DNA of 50,201 nucleotides from Hallella mizrahii (GTDB taxonomy: Bacteria > Bacteroidota > Bacteroidia > Bacteroidales > Bacteroidaceae), in NCBI RefSeq assembly GCF_009695775.1, contig NZ_VUNG01000028.1:1-50201 (forward strand), read 5' to 3'. Below the pieces are notes generated by a model. It was not told the origin of the DNA, did no database searches, and saw only the letters and a list, made by a program, of their open reading frames with translations. A program made the translations under genes and the position numbers. Each line of letters begins with the position of its first letter. The stretch's first letter is position 1. This document shows, piece by piece, positions 8,677-17,867 of the stretch.

Positions 8677-10083
8677 ATGAAGAAATTCATGGATGAGGAC
8701 TTCCTCTTAGAGTCTGATGTGGCTAAAGACTTGTATCATAATCATGCTGCGAAGCTGCCAATCATTGATTATCATTGCCATCTCGACCCTAAGATGGTGG
8801 CAGAAGACTATCATTTTCGAAGCATCACAGAACTTTGGTTGGGAGGGGATCATTATAAGTGGAGAGCTATGCGTAGCAATGGCGTAGATGAGCGTTATTG
8901 TACAGGAACAGACACTTCCGATTGGGAAAAGTTTGAGAAATGGGCTGAGACAGTGCCTTATTGTTTTCGTAATCCTTTGTATCACTGGACTCATCTTGAA
9001 TTAAAGACAGCTTTTGGAATCGAAAAGTTGCTTTCGCCCTCTACGGCCCGTGAAATCTATGATATCTGTAATGAAAAGCTTCAACAACCCGAGTTTAGTG
9101 CCCGAGGGCTCATGCGTCACTATCATGTGGAATGCGTCTGTACTACTGATGATCCTGTCGATGACCTGCACTGGCATAAAGTGACACGTGAGAGTGGCTT
9201 CGAGATAAAGATGTTGCCAGCTTGGCGACCTGACAAGGCGATGAATATCGAACATCCCGATTTCTCTGCCTACATGGATCGGCTTTCTGAGGTAAGCGGA
9301 ATCGAGGTTGACAGTTATCAGCATCTTATCGATGCTCTGCAACGCCGTCACGACTTTTTTCATGAGAATGGATGTCGCCTCTCGGATCATGGCGTTGAGG
9401 AGTTCTATTGTGAGCCGTATACTTCTTCTCAGATCGAAACAATTTTTAGTAAAGCATTGCGTGGCTTGCGGCTCTCAACCCTGGAGGTGCATCAGTATAA
9501 GCATGCTTTCTTGAAAGATTGTGGGGAGATGGACTATGACGCCGGATGGACACAACAGTATCACTATGGTGCTATCCGCAATAACAATACGTGTATGTAT
9601 GAGCAACTGGGGCCTGATACCGGCTTCGACTCTATCGGTGAGTTTAGTACAGCAAAGGCTTTGAGCAGCTTTTTGGATGAACTCAACTCAAAACATAAGC
9701 TCACGCGCACGATCCTCTATTGCCTCAACCCTTCGGCCAATGAAATGATAGCCACAATGCTCGGCAATTTTCAAGATGGTACGGAACCCGGCAAGATCCA
9801 GTTTGGCTCCGGCTGGTGGTTTAATGATCAACTCGACGGCATGACCAAGCAGATCAATGCGCTTTCTATGTTGGGACTGCTCTCCCGTTTTGTGGGTATG
9901 CTCACCGACAGTCGTTCTTTCCTGAGTTATCCTCGCCATGAATATTTCCGGCGTCTGTTGTGCAATATTTTGGGCAATGATGTTGAGCGAGGTTTGCTTC
10001 CTGATAGTCGGGAGGACCTTGCTCGTATGGTAGAAGACATCTCTTATTATAATGCCCGGCGCTATTTTCGCTTCTACGAATAA
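8677..10083 (+). CDS. uxaC: Glucuronate isomerase
   Basis: Converts D-glucuronate to D-fructuronate, and galacturonate to tagaturonate, at the start of uronic acid catabolism. The 468-residue length is that of the family. It shows the IDYHCHLDP metal-binding region (about residues 30-38), the TTDDPVDDLHWH motif in the middle and the C-terminal LTDSRSFLSYPRHEYFRR signature. It is cytoplasmic. No other uronate genes (uxuA, kdgK) are adjacent, so it looks like a single-gene unit between ansA and the Wza-like gene. Glucuronic acid is a side group of xylan, which fits a plant-polysaccharide lifestyle, but that link is inference. Confidence 0.95.
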   Translation: MKKFMDEDFLLESDVAKDLYHNHAAKLPIIDYHCHLDPKMVAEDYHFRSITELWLGGDHYKWRAMRSNGVDERYCTGTDTSDWEKFEKWAETVPYCFRNPLYHWTHLELKTAFGIEKLLSPSTAREIYDICNEKLQQPEFSARGLMRHYHVECVCTTDDPVDDLHWHKVTRESGFEIKMLPAWRPDKAMNIEHPDFSAYMDRLSEVSGIEVDSYQHLIDALQRRHDFFHENGCRLSDHGVEEFYCEPYTSSQIETIFSKALRGLRLSTLEVHQYKHAFLKDCGEMDYDAGWTQQYHYGAIRNNNTCMYEQLGPDTGFDSIGEFSTAKALSSFLDELNSKHKLTRTILYCLNPSANEMIATMLGNFQDGTEPGKIQFGSGWWFNDQLDGMTKQINALSMLGLLSRFVGMLTDSRSFLSYPRHEYFRRLLCNILGNDVERGLLPDSREDLARMVEDISYYNARRYFRFYE

Positions 10084-10133
10084 GCGAGAATAGGCAAGAA
10101 GTAGAGGAAGCTCTGTTTTTTTAGCGGATTTCC

Positions 10134-10164
10134 TTTGCCTTTTGGAAATAATATTGTAATTTTG
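10134..10164 (+). promoter_or_regulatory. Promoter of the Wza-like gene
   Basis: TTTG (10134-10137), exactly 19 bp, then TAATTTTG (10157-10164): a full match to the Bacteroidota consensus. The leader is about 23 nt. Confidence 0.75.
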
Positions 10165-10193
10165 CAAAGATAAATAAACGTTCAACCACGGAT

Positions 10194-10994
10194 ATGAAGA
10201 AATTACTCATACCTCTTATTGTCGCGGCTTTCGCTTTATTCATGGGGTCGTGCGCGAGCAGCAAGAAAGTTGCTTATTTCCAGAACATCGATACATTGAA
10301 TCTTTCTGCCTCCCGTGGCCTCTATGATGCCAAAATCATGCCGAAGGATATGTTGACGATTACTGTGATAACCACGAATCCCGATGCCTCTGCACCGTTT
10401 AACCTTTCTGTTAATAACACCGTCGGTACAGGTGGACAGCTCAGCACGGGTGGTGGAATGTTGCAAGGCTATTTGGTCGACAATGAGGGATGTATCAATT
10501 TTCCGATAGTAGGTAAAATTCATGTAGAAGGCTTGACCAAGACACAATGTGAAAATCTTATAAAGTCTAAGGTGAAACCTTATTTGAATGCTCAAGAAAA
10601 TCCTATTGTCACCGTTAGAATGTCCAGTTACCGCGTAACGGTGATTGGTGAGGTCGGTAATCCGCAAGTAGTTCCCGTGACTACAGAAAAAATGAGTATC
10701 ATTGAGGCGTTGGCTACCGCGGGGGACTTGTCTATCTATGGTAGGCGTGATAACGTGCTTCTCATTCGCGAAGATTCTACCGGTGAAAAGCATGCGCATC
10801 GTCTTGACTTGAATGATGCAAATATCATCAACTCACCATATTATTATCTGCAACAAAACGATATTGTCTACGTTCAGCCTAACTCAATCAAGGCACAGAA
10901 CTCATCGATCGGCAGTATGACTACGTTGTGGATCTCGTTTATGGGAATCGTGACATCTGTTGCGTCTTTGTTGGTGAACATCTTAAGAAATTAA
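10194..10994 (+). CDS. Polysaccharide export lipoprotein, Wza/BexD-like
   Basis: Probably an outer-membrane component for exporting capsule or exopolysaccharide. The lipoprotein signal ends in GSC with Cys at residue 20. A Poly_export domain follows (about 45-140, including GYLVDNEGCINFPIVGKIHVEGLT), then an SLBB-type domain (about 145-235, YRVTVIGEVGNPQVVPV) and a C-terminal hydrophobic helix (about 240-263) that could form the Wza-like membrane-spanning alpha barrel. The 266-residue length is usual for Bacteroidota members. It is an orphan: it has its own promoter and terminator and no Wzc-like or glycosyltransferase neighbour. Confidence 0.88.
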   Translation: MKKLLIPLIVAAFALFMGSCASSKKVAYFQNIDTLNLSASRGLYDAKIMPKDMLTITVITTNPDASAPFNLSVNNTVGTGGQLSTGGGMLQGYLVDNEGCINFPIVGKIHVEGLTKTQCENLIKSKVKPYLNAQENPIVTVRMSSYRVTVIGEVGNPQVVPVTTEKMSIIEALATAGDLSIYGRRDNVLLIREDSTGEKHAHRLDLNDANIINSPYYYLQQNDIVYVQPNSIKAQNSSIGSMTTLWISFMGIVTSVASLLVNILRN

Positions 10995-11003
10995 TTTTGA
11001 AAG

Positions 11004-11057
11004 AAGATTGGAATATCTCTTAACGATACGTTGGGTGATGGTTTCAATCTTTTTTTT
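11004..11057 (+). terminator. Terminator after the Wza-like gene
   Basis: A 10-bp stem (AAGATTGGAA at 11004-11013 with TTTCAATCTT at 11042-11051, one G-U pair) and a long loop, followed by a run of eight Ts. Confidence 0.55.
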
Positions 11058-11096
11058 AAGCAATACATTTATCTTGTAAATAAAGGAAGATCGTTG

Positions 11097-13019
11097 ATGG
11101 AAAACAACATTCACGAAGACTGTGGAGTGGCTTTGGTGCGGCTCCTTAAACCTCTTAGTTACTATCAGGAGAAATACGGTACGTGGAGATACGGTTTGGG
11201 CAAGCTCTATCTGATGATGGAGAAACAGCATAACCGTGGACAGGAAGGTGCTGGTATCGCTTCCGTCAAACTGAACACTCAGCCGGGAAATGAATATATG
11301 TTCCGTGAGCGTGCGGAAGGCCCTAATGCCATAACAGAGATCTTTGGCTCAGCCAACCGACAAATCAATCAGGTGGTTAAGGAAAACAGCGTCTTTGTCG
11401 ACTCCAACCTTCAAGAGGTACCTTTTGCCGGCGAACTCTATATGGGGCATCTTCGTTACTCCACCACGGGCAAGAGCGGACTGAAATATGTTCATCCTTT
11501 CCTCCGTCGCAACAATTGGAGAGCTAAGAACCTCTGTCTCTGCGGCAACTACAATATGACCAATGTGGAGGAGGTGTTTGAGGAACTTACCCGCCAAGGA
11601 CAGTGCCCCCGTATCTACAGCGACAGCTATATCATGCTCGAGCTCATGGGCCACCGTCTTGACCGTGAGGTGGAGCGTAACTTCCGTGAGGCAAAGAAGC
11701 AAGGACTGGAGGATCAAAATATCACGCGCTACATCGACGAGCATGTCAAGATGGAAAATGTGCTTAAAACTACGATGAAGCATTTCGATGGAGGTTATGT
11801 CGTGACGGGGATTACCGGCAGCGGCGAGATGTTTGCGATGCGTGACCCCCACGGAATTCGCCCCGCTTTCTATTACAAGAATGATGAGGTTGTCGTGCTT
11901 GCCTCTGAGCGCCCCGTCTTACAGACAACGTTCGATATCGAGTATGACGATGTTCAGGAACTTAAGCCTGGAACGGCACTCATCGTGCGCAGTAATGGTG
12001 AGACGGTGATCAAGAAGATCCTTGAGCCGCAGAGCAACGCGGCTTGCTCCTTTGAGCGCATCTATTTCTCTCGCGGCTCTGATCAGGACATCTATCGTGA
12101 GCGCAAGAAACTCGGCGAGCAGCTTGTTCCCGCAGTTCTTAAGTCTATAGGCGGTGACACCCGCCACACGGTCTTCTCTTTCATCCCTAACACAGCCGAG
12201 TCTGCTTTCTATGGTTTGCTCGACGGTTTCAAGAAGCATGTCATAGAACGGAAGATAGAACGTATCGAGAGTCTTGGACATACTCCTACACATGAGGAAC
12301 TCCTTGATATTCTTTCCGAGTATGTGCGCTGTGAAAAAGTGGCTTGGAAAGACATCAAGCTTCGTACGTTCATCACCGAGGGCAATGCCCGCAATGATCT
12401 TGCAGCCCATGTCTACGATATCACTTACGGCTCTCTTGAACCTTATGTCGACAATCTCGTCATCATTGACGACAGTATAGTTCGCGGTACCACGCTCAAG
12501 GAGAGTATTCTCCATATCCTCGACCGTCTCCATCCTAAAAAGATTGTAATGGTCAGTTCGGCACCACAGATTCGCTACCCCGACTACTATGGCATCGACA
12601 TGCCTCGTCTGGAGGAGTTCTGTGTTTTCCGTGCTACAGTAGCCCTGCTCAAGGAACGTGGTATGGAAAGCATACTGGAGAACGTATATAAAGAGTGCCT
12701 TGCAGAGCTATCCAAGCCCCGCGAGGAAATGCAGAATGCTGTACGTGACATCTATGCACCGTTCTCTGTCGACGAGATCAACCACAAGATTGTGGAGATG
12801 CTCCGTCCTGAGGGTATGACGACCCCGATCGACATTGTCTATCAGAGTCTTGACGGTCTGCATCAGGCAATCCCCAACAATCCGGGTGATTGGTATTTCT
12901 CCGGACACTATCCCACGCCGGGTGGCACTCGTCTGTGCAACCAGGCTTATGTGAATTTTTTTGAGAAGGTGTATAAAACAGCCTCCACACAATCAATAGA
13001 CCACAATAACGCGAAATGA
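11097..13019 (+). CDS. purF: Amidophosphoribosyltransferase-like (PurF family), long form
   Basis: Family role: transfers the amide of glutamine to PRPP, the first step of purine synthesis. The ATG at 11097 gives MENNIHEDCGV, in which C9 is the expected N-terminal nucleophile after loss of a short propeptide. A glutaminase domain (NRGQEGAGIAS; GHLRYSTTGKS; DPHGIRPAFYY) precedes a phosphoribosyltransferase domain with the PRPP loop VIIDDSIVRGTTLKES. At 640 residues it is much longer than the roughly 470-505 of standard PurF, with an insertion after the nucleophile and a C-terminal extension. No iron-sulfur cysteine cluster is visible. It overlaps carA by 4 bp (ATGA), so the two are translationally coupled. 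It may be a paralogue beside a standard purF elsewhere. Confidence 0.85.
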   Translation: MENNIHEDCGVALVRLLKPLSYYQEKYGTWRYGLGKLYLMMEKQHNRGQEGAGIASVKLNTQPGNEYMFRERAEGPNAITEIFGSANRQINQVVKENSVFVDSNLQEVPFAGELYMGHLRYSTTGKSGLKYVHPFLRRNNWRAKNLCLCGNYNMTNVEEVFEELTRQGQCPRIYSDSYIMLELMGHRLDREVERNFREAKKQGLEDQNITRYIDEHVKMENVLKTTMKHFDGGYVVTGITGSGEMFAMRDPHGIRPAFYYKNDEVVVLASERPVLQTTFDIEYDDVQELKPGTALIVRSNGETVIKKILEPQSNAACSFERIYFSRGSDQDIYRERKKLGEQLVPAVLKSIGGDTRHTVFSFIPNTAESAFYGLLDGFKKHVIERKIERIESLGHTPTHEELLDILSEYVRCEKVAWKDIKLRTFITEGNARNDLAAHVYDITYGSLEPYVDNLVIIDDSIVRGTTLKESILHILDRLHPKKIVMVSSAPQIRYPDYYGIDMPRLEEFCVFRATVALLKERGMESILENVYKECLAELSKPREEMQNAVRDIYAPFSVDEINHKIVEMLRPEGMTTPIDIVYQSLDGLHQAIPNNPGDWYFSGHYPTPGGTRLCNQAYVNFFEKVYKTASTQSIDHNNAK

Positions 13020-14095
13020 TGAAGAATGTAACCTTGGTATTGTCTGATGGGACAAAGTTCCATGGCAAGTCGTTTGGCTATGATCAACCCGTAGCCGGCG
13101 AAGTGGTGTTCAATACAGCTATGATGGGTTATCCGGAATCCCTTACCGATCCTTCCTATGCCGGACAGCTGATGACACTCACCTTTCCTTTAGTTGGTAA
13201 CTATGGTGTCCCTCCTTTTACTTTTGAAAAGAATGGATTGCCCACTTTTATGGAGAGCGACAAGATTTATGCTTCTGCCATCATCGTGTCTGACTATAGC
13301 GAAGCGTATAGCCATTGGAATGCAGTAGAAAGTCTTGGCTCATGGCTTAAGCGCGAGCATGTGCCGGGCATCACAGGCATCGATACGCGTCAGCTTACAA
13401 AGGTGCTGCGCGAGCATGGTGTGATGATGGGAAAGATTATTTTCGACGACGATCCAGACAATCAGCCTAAGGCTGAGTACGAGGGAGTGAACTTTGTTGA
13501 GAAGGTTTCCTGCAAGGAAATCATCCACTACAACGAAGGAGCCGGTAAGAAAGTTGTGCTTGTCGACTGTGGTGTGAAGGCCAATATCATTCGCTGTCTC
13601 ATCAACCGTGGCGTAGAGGTCGTCCGTGTGCCATGGAACTATGACTATACCGACATGGAGTTTGATGGTCTTTTCCTGGCCAATGGTCCTGGTGATCCTG
13701 ATACTTGTCAGGCTGCCGTTGACATTATCCGCAAGCAGATGAGCCGTTCGCGCAAGCCCATTTGCGGTATTTGCATGGGTAACCAACTTCTTGGCAAAGC
13801 TTCGGGTGCGAACATCTATAAGCTGAAATATGGTCACCGCTCCCACAATCAGCCAGTACAGATGGTGGGAACGACCCATTGCTATATTACTTCACAGAAC
13901 CATGGTTATGCCGTTGACGGCAAGACGCTTGGATCAGACTGGGAAGAGCTATTCGTCAACATGAATGACGGCTCCAACGAGGGTATCCGCCACAAGACAA
14001 ATCCTTGGTTTTCCTCCCAGTTCCACCCTGAGGCATGTGCCGGCCCGCTCGACACTATGTTCATGTTCGACAAGTTTGTCGAGAGTTTGAAGTAA
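13016..14095 (+). CDS. carA: Carbamoyl-phosphate synthase small (glutaminase) subunit
   Basis: Releases ammonia from glutamine for CarB in pyrimidine and arginine synthesis. Residues 1-150 are the N-terminal CPSase domain (GEVVFNTAMMGYPESLTDPSY). Residues about 180-359 are a class I amidotransferase with nucleophile Cys in CGICMGNQLLG, the KYGHRSHNQPV strand and the FHPEACAGP catalytic His/Glu. The 359-residue length is typical. The start may be 13016, overlapping the preceding stop, or the next codon at 13019. carB follows after 49 bp. Confidence 0.95.
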   Translation: MMKNVTLVLSDGTKFHGKSFGYDQPVAGEVVFNTAMMGYPESLTDPSYAGQLMTLTFPLVGNYGVPPFTFEKNGLPTFMESDKIYASAIIVSDYSEAYSHWNAVESLGSWLKREHVPGITGIDTRQLTKVLREHGVMMGKIIFDDDPDNQPKAEYEGVNFVEKVSCKEIIHYNEGAGKKVVLVDCGVKANIIRCLINRGVEVVRVPWNYDYTDMEFDGLFLANGPGDPDTCQAAVDIIRKQMSRSRKPICGICMGNQLLGKASGANIYKLKYGHRSHNQPVQMVGTTHCYITSQNHGYAVDGKTLGSDWEELFVNMNDGSNEGIRHKTNPWFSSQFHPEACAGPLDTMFMFDKFVESLK

Positions 14096-14144
14096 TAGGG
14101 GGATGTCATCTTTTTCGTTTCATTAATTCTAAATTGCAAACGCT

Positions 14145-17100
14145 ATGCGTGATTCAAGTATAAAGAAAGTGCTCTTGCTCGGCTCGGGAGCATTGAAGAT
14201 TGGAGAGGCCGGTGAGTTTGACTATTCCGGTTCCCAGGCTCTGAAAGCTCTTCGCGAAGAGGGCATCTCTACGGTGCTGATCAATCCAAACATTGCCACC
14301 GTGCAGACTTCCGAGGGCGTTGCCGACCAAATTTATTTCCTGCCGGTTCAGCCTTATTTCGTGGAGCGGGTCATCAAGAAGGAGCGCCCCGATGGCATTC
14401 TCTTGAGCTTTGGCGGACAGACAGCATTGAACTGTGGTGTGAAGCTCTATGAGAGTGGCGTACTGGAGAAATATGGTGTGAAGGTTTTGGGTACACCTGT
14501 TCAGGCTATCATGGACACGGAGGACCGTGAGCGCTTTGTGGAGAAACTCGATCAGATCAACGTCAAGACGATTAAGAGTGAGGCCTGCGAAACCATGGAC
14601 CAAGCTTTGAAGGCTGCTTCCGATTTGGGATATCCGGTCATTGTGCGTGCTGCTTACGCCTTGGGCGGACTGGGTTCCGGCTTTGCCGACAACGACGATG
14701 AGCTGCGCCGCATCTGTGAGAAGGCTTTCTCGTTCTCGCCTCAGGTGCTTGTAGAGAAGAGTTTGAAAGGTTGGAAAGAAATCGAGTATGAGGTGGTACG
14801 TGATAGATATGACAATTGCATCACGGTGTGTAACATGGAAAATTTCGATCCATTGGGCATTCACACGGGTGAGTCGATCGTTATCGCACCATCGCAGACG
14901 CTTTCTAACTCAGAATATCATAAGCTTCGTGCACTGAGCATCAAGATCGTGCGCCATGTAGGTATCGTAGGTGAGTGCAATGTGCAGTATGCTTTCGATC
15001 CCAATTCCGAGGACTATCGTGTCATTGAGGTCAACGCTCGTCTGAGCCGTTCTTCTGCCCTGGCATCCAAGGCTACCGGCTATCCTTTGGCTTTTGTGGC
15101 TGCAAAACTTGGTATGGGCTATGGTCTTTTCGAGTTGAAGAACTCCGTTACCAAGACGACAAGCGCATTCTTCGAGCCGGCTTTGGATTATGTGGTCTGC
15201 AAGATTCCGCGTTGGGACTTGTCAAAGTTCCGTGGTGTTGACCGTGAGCTGGGCTCCAGCATGAAGAGCGTCGGTGAGGTGATGGCGATTGGCCGTAACT
15301 TCGAGGAAGCTATTCAGAAAGGCTTGCGCATGATCGGTCAGGGCATGCATGGCTATGTTGAGAATAAAGAGTTGAAAATCGATGATATCGATGAGGCACT
15401 TCGTGAACCTACCGACAAGCGTGTCTTCGTTATATCCAAAGCCATGCATAAGGGCTACACTATCGATCAGATCCATGACTTGACAAAGATTGACAAGTGG
15501 TTTCTCTATAAACTGAAACACATCATCGATATCGATGAGCGTTTGAAGCGTTGCAATATCAATACGCTCGACCGTGAATTGCTTCGTGAGGCAAAGGTCT
15601 ATGGTTTTACCGATTTCCAGATTGCCCGTGCAGTAGGATTGGAGCGGGAACTTGGCAATATGCACAAGGCTTTGCTCGTGGTGCGTCGCCTGCGCAAGAG
15701 CTACGACATTCTGCCGGTTGTCAAGCAGATCGATACCTTGGCTGCTGAGTATCCGGCTCAGACCAACTATCTCTATGTGACCTACGATGGTGTGGCCAGC
15801 GACATCAGCTTCTCCAACGACAGGCGTTCGGTGATCGTTCTGGGTTCAGGTGCTTACCGCATTGGAAGCTCTGTGGAGTTCGACTGGTGTGGTGTGCAAG
15901 CTCTGAACACCATTCGCAAGAGCGGTTATCGCAGTATTATGATCAACTATAATCCGGAAACAGTATCCACAGACTATGATATGTGTGACCGCCTTTATTT
16001 CGATGAGTTGACCTTTGAGCGCGTCATGGATATCATTGATATGGAGAATCCTTATGGCGTCATCGTCTCCACGGGTGGCCAGATTCCTAACAACCTGGCC
16101 ATGTATCTCGATGCTGAGAATGTCAATATCCTTGGTACGGCAGCCAAAGACATTGACAACGCTGAGGATCGTGCGAAGTTCTCTGAGATGCTCTCCCGCA
16201 ATGGTATCAACCAGCCGGAGTGGAGCGCGCTGACGTCGATGGACGACATTGATAAGTTTGTTGACCGTGTCGGCTTCCCGGTTCTTGTCCGTCCGAGCTA
16301 TGTGCTTTCCGGAGCGGCCATGAATGTGTGTTCCAATCGCGAAGAACTCGAGCGCTTCCTGAAGCTGGCAGCTAACGTCAGTGAGGATCATCCCGTGGTC
16401 GTCAGCAAGTTTATAGAGCATGCCAAGGAAATAGACTTCGATGGCGTGGCCAAGCAGGGAGAGGTCATGGCTTATGCCATTAGTGAGCACATTGAGTTTG
16501 CCGGTGTCCACTCTGGTGATGCCACTTTGCAGTTGCCTCCGCAGAAACTCTATGTCGAAACGGTGCGACGTATCAAGCGTGTCAGCCGTAAGATTGCGCA
16601 GGAGCTGCACATCTCCGGTCCGTTCAACATTCAGTTCATGGCCCGTGAAAACGACATCATGGTTATCGAGTGTAACCTCCGCGCCAGCCGCTCCTTCCCC
16701 TTTGTGAGCAAGGTGCTTAAGATCAACTTCATCGATCTGGCTACCAGGGTGATGCTCGGTGAGCCGGTGGAGAAGCCCAATAAGAATCTCTTCGACCTCG
16801 ACTACGTTGGTATCAAGGCCAGCCAATTCTCGTTCAACCGTTTGCAGAAAGCAGACCCTGTGCTCGGTGTGGATATGAGTTCTACCGGAGAGGTTGGCTG
16901 CTTGGGCGACGACACCAATCAGGCTCTGCTCAAGAGTATGCTTTCCGTGGGTCAGCGCATTCCTGAGCATACCGTCTTGCTCTCTACCGGTGGTGCCAAG
17001 CAGAAGGCTGAGATGCTCGATGCCGCCAAACAACTCTTGGCCCATGGCTATCAGCTTTATGCTACTGGCGGCACATCGCGCTATCTCACAGAGAACGGTG

Positions 17101-17366
17101 TGGCCAATACGCTGGTTTACTGGCCGTCGGAGAAGGGGCACCCCCAGGCTCTCGAACTCTTACATGAGAAGAAGATCGATATGGTGGTGAACATTCCGAA
17201 GGATCTCACCTCGCGCGAGTTGACCAATGGCTACAAGATCCGGCGTGCCGCCATCGACCTCAATGTACCATTGATCACTAACAGCCGTCTTGCTTCTGCC
17301 TTCATCAATGCTTTCTGCACGTTGAAACCTGAAGACATCGATATTAAGGCATGGGGTGAATATTGA
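14145..17366 (+). CDS. carB: Carbamoyl-phosphate synthase large subunit
   Basis: Makes carbamoyl phosphate from bicarbonate, ammonia and two ATP. The 1073 residues contain two similar halves, each with a pre-ATP-grasp and an ATP-grasp fold: the first begins LLGSGALKIGEAGEFDYSG (about residue 11) and the second VLGSGAYRIGSSVEFDWCG (about 565). Ligand regions such as VIEVNARLSRSSALASKATGYP and VIECNLRASRSFPFVSKV are intact. The C-terminal 140 residues are the MGS-like allosteric domain (LYATGGTSRYL). This is the complete bacterial form. It is last in the purF-carA-carB unit and is followed by a terminator. Confidence 0.97.
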   Translation: MRDSSIKKVLLLGSGALKIGEAGEFDYSGSQALKALREEGISTVLINPNIATVQTSEGVADQIYFLPVQPYFVERVIKKERPDGILLSFGGQTALNCGVKLYESGVLEKYGVKVLGTPVQAIMDTEDRERFVEKLDQINVKTIKSEACETMDQALKAASDLGYPVIVRAAYALGGLGSGFADNDDELRRICEKAFSFSPQVLVEKSLKGWKEIEYEVVRDRYDNCITVCNMENFDPLGIHTGESIVIAPSQTLSNSEYHKLRALSIKIVRHVGIVGECNVQYAFDPNSEDYRVIEVNARLSRSSALASKATGYPLAFVAAKLGMGYGLFELKNSVTKTTSAFFEPALDYVVCKIPRWDLSKFRGVDRELGSSMKSVGEVMAIGRNFEEAIQKGLRMIGQGMHGYVENKELKIDDIDEALREPTDKRVFVISKAMHKGYTIDQIHDLTKIDKWFLYKLKHIIDIDERLKRCNINTLDRELLREAKVYGFTDFQIARAVGLERELGNMHKALLVVRRLRKSYDILPVVKQIDTLAAEYPAQTNYLYVTYDGVASDISFSNDRRSVIVLGSGAYRIGSSVEFDWCGVQALNTIRKSGYRSIMINYNPETVSTDYDMCDRLYFDELTFERVMDIIDMENPYGVIVSTGGQIPNNLAMYLDAENVNILGTAAKDIDNAEDRAKFSEMLSRNGINQPEWSALTSMDDIDKFVDRVGFPVLVRPSYVLSGAAMNVCSNREELERFLKLAANVSEDHPVVVSKFIEHAKEIDFDGVAKQGEVMAYAISEHIEFAGVHSGDATLQLPPQKLYVETVRRIKRVSRKIAQELHISGPFNIQFMARENDIMVIECNLRASRSFPFVSKVLKINFIDLATRVMLGEPVEKPNKNLFDLDYVGIKASQFSFNRLQKADPVLGVDMSSTGEVGCLGDDTNQALLKSMLSVGQRIPEHTVLLSTGGAKQKAEMLDAAKQLLAHGYQLYATGGTSRYLTENGVANTLVYWPSEKGHPQALELLHEKKIDMVVNIPKDLTSRELTNGYKIRRAAIDLNVPLITNSRLASAFINAFCTLKPEDIDIKAWGEY

Positions 17367-17431
17367 TCATCAATTCGCAAGTATCTTGTTTTACGCTCCT
17401 AAAAAGGAGGTATGGCAATAGGCTTTCATTT

Positions 17432-17476
17432 CTCCATCAGCTTTTCTTTCGCGAGAAGCTGATGGGGATTTTTTTT
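17432..17476 (+). terminator. Rho-independent terminator after carB
   Basis: CCATCAGCTT (17434-17443) pairs with AAGCTGATGG (17456-17465), extended by further pairs, and is followed by a run of eight Ts ending at 17476. Confidence 0.9.
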
Positions 17477-17551
17477 GCTCTGCAGCTGTTTGGGGATGCA
17501 TTTCATAACTTTTCTCTATAATATCGTAACGGCTTATCGCTCAATCTTTCG

Positions 17552-17559
17552 TAATTTTG
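17552..17559 (+). promoter_or_regulatory. Promoter -7 box of the copper operon
   Basis: TAATTTTG matches TAnnTTTG and would give a leader of about 70 nt before the chaperone gene. The leader contains a small CTCTG/CAGAG hairpin near 17595. No upstream TTTG was found. Confidence 0.5.
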
Positions 17560-17636
17560 CACTCGTCAACAAGAGCTTGGCAGATGACCATGCTCTGCAA
17601 CAGAGGCATAACAATTAAAAAAAATACAAAACGACC

Positions 17637-17846
17637 ATGAAGAAGACATTTAGTGTATCCGGTATGAAGTGCAGCCACTGCGCTGCCAATGTTGAAAACG
17701 CATTGAAGGCAGTGAAAGGTGTCGTCTGTGCTGAGGCTCAACTCGACGACAAGACTGTCACCGTAGAATTTGACGGGCAGCAGGCCAGTGAGGCTGATCT
17801 CAAGGCTGCCGTGGATGCTACCGGCCGCTATGAGCTGACCGACTAA
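17637..17846 (+). CDS. copZ: Copper chaperone, HMA domain (CopZ-like)
   Basis: A 69-residue single heavy-metal-associated domain with the metal-binding motif GMKCSHCAANVE (CxxC at residues 13-16) and the usual ferredoxin-like beta-alpha-beta pattern. It probably binds Cu(I) in the cytoplasm and hands it to the ATPase encoded 21 bp downstream. It has its own promoter after the carB terminator, so it opens a new transcription unit. Confidence 0.9.
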   Translation: MKKTFSVSGMKCSHCAANVENALKAVKGVVCAEAQLDDKTVTVEFDGQQASEADLKAAVDATGRYELTD

Positions 17847-17867
17847 TGAGAGGGGGGCATCGCGTTT

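Noticed and set aside
15846..17141. 431-codon open frame on the minus strand inside carB
   Set aside because: It lies wholly antisense to the conserved carB coding sequence, shows no recognisable domain, and arises from codon bias in the opposite strand.
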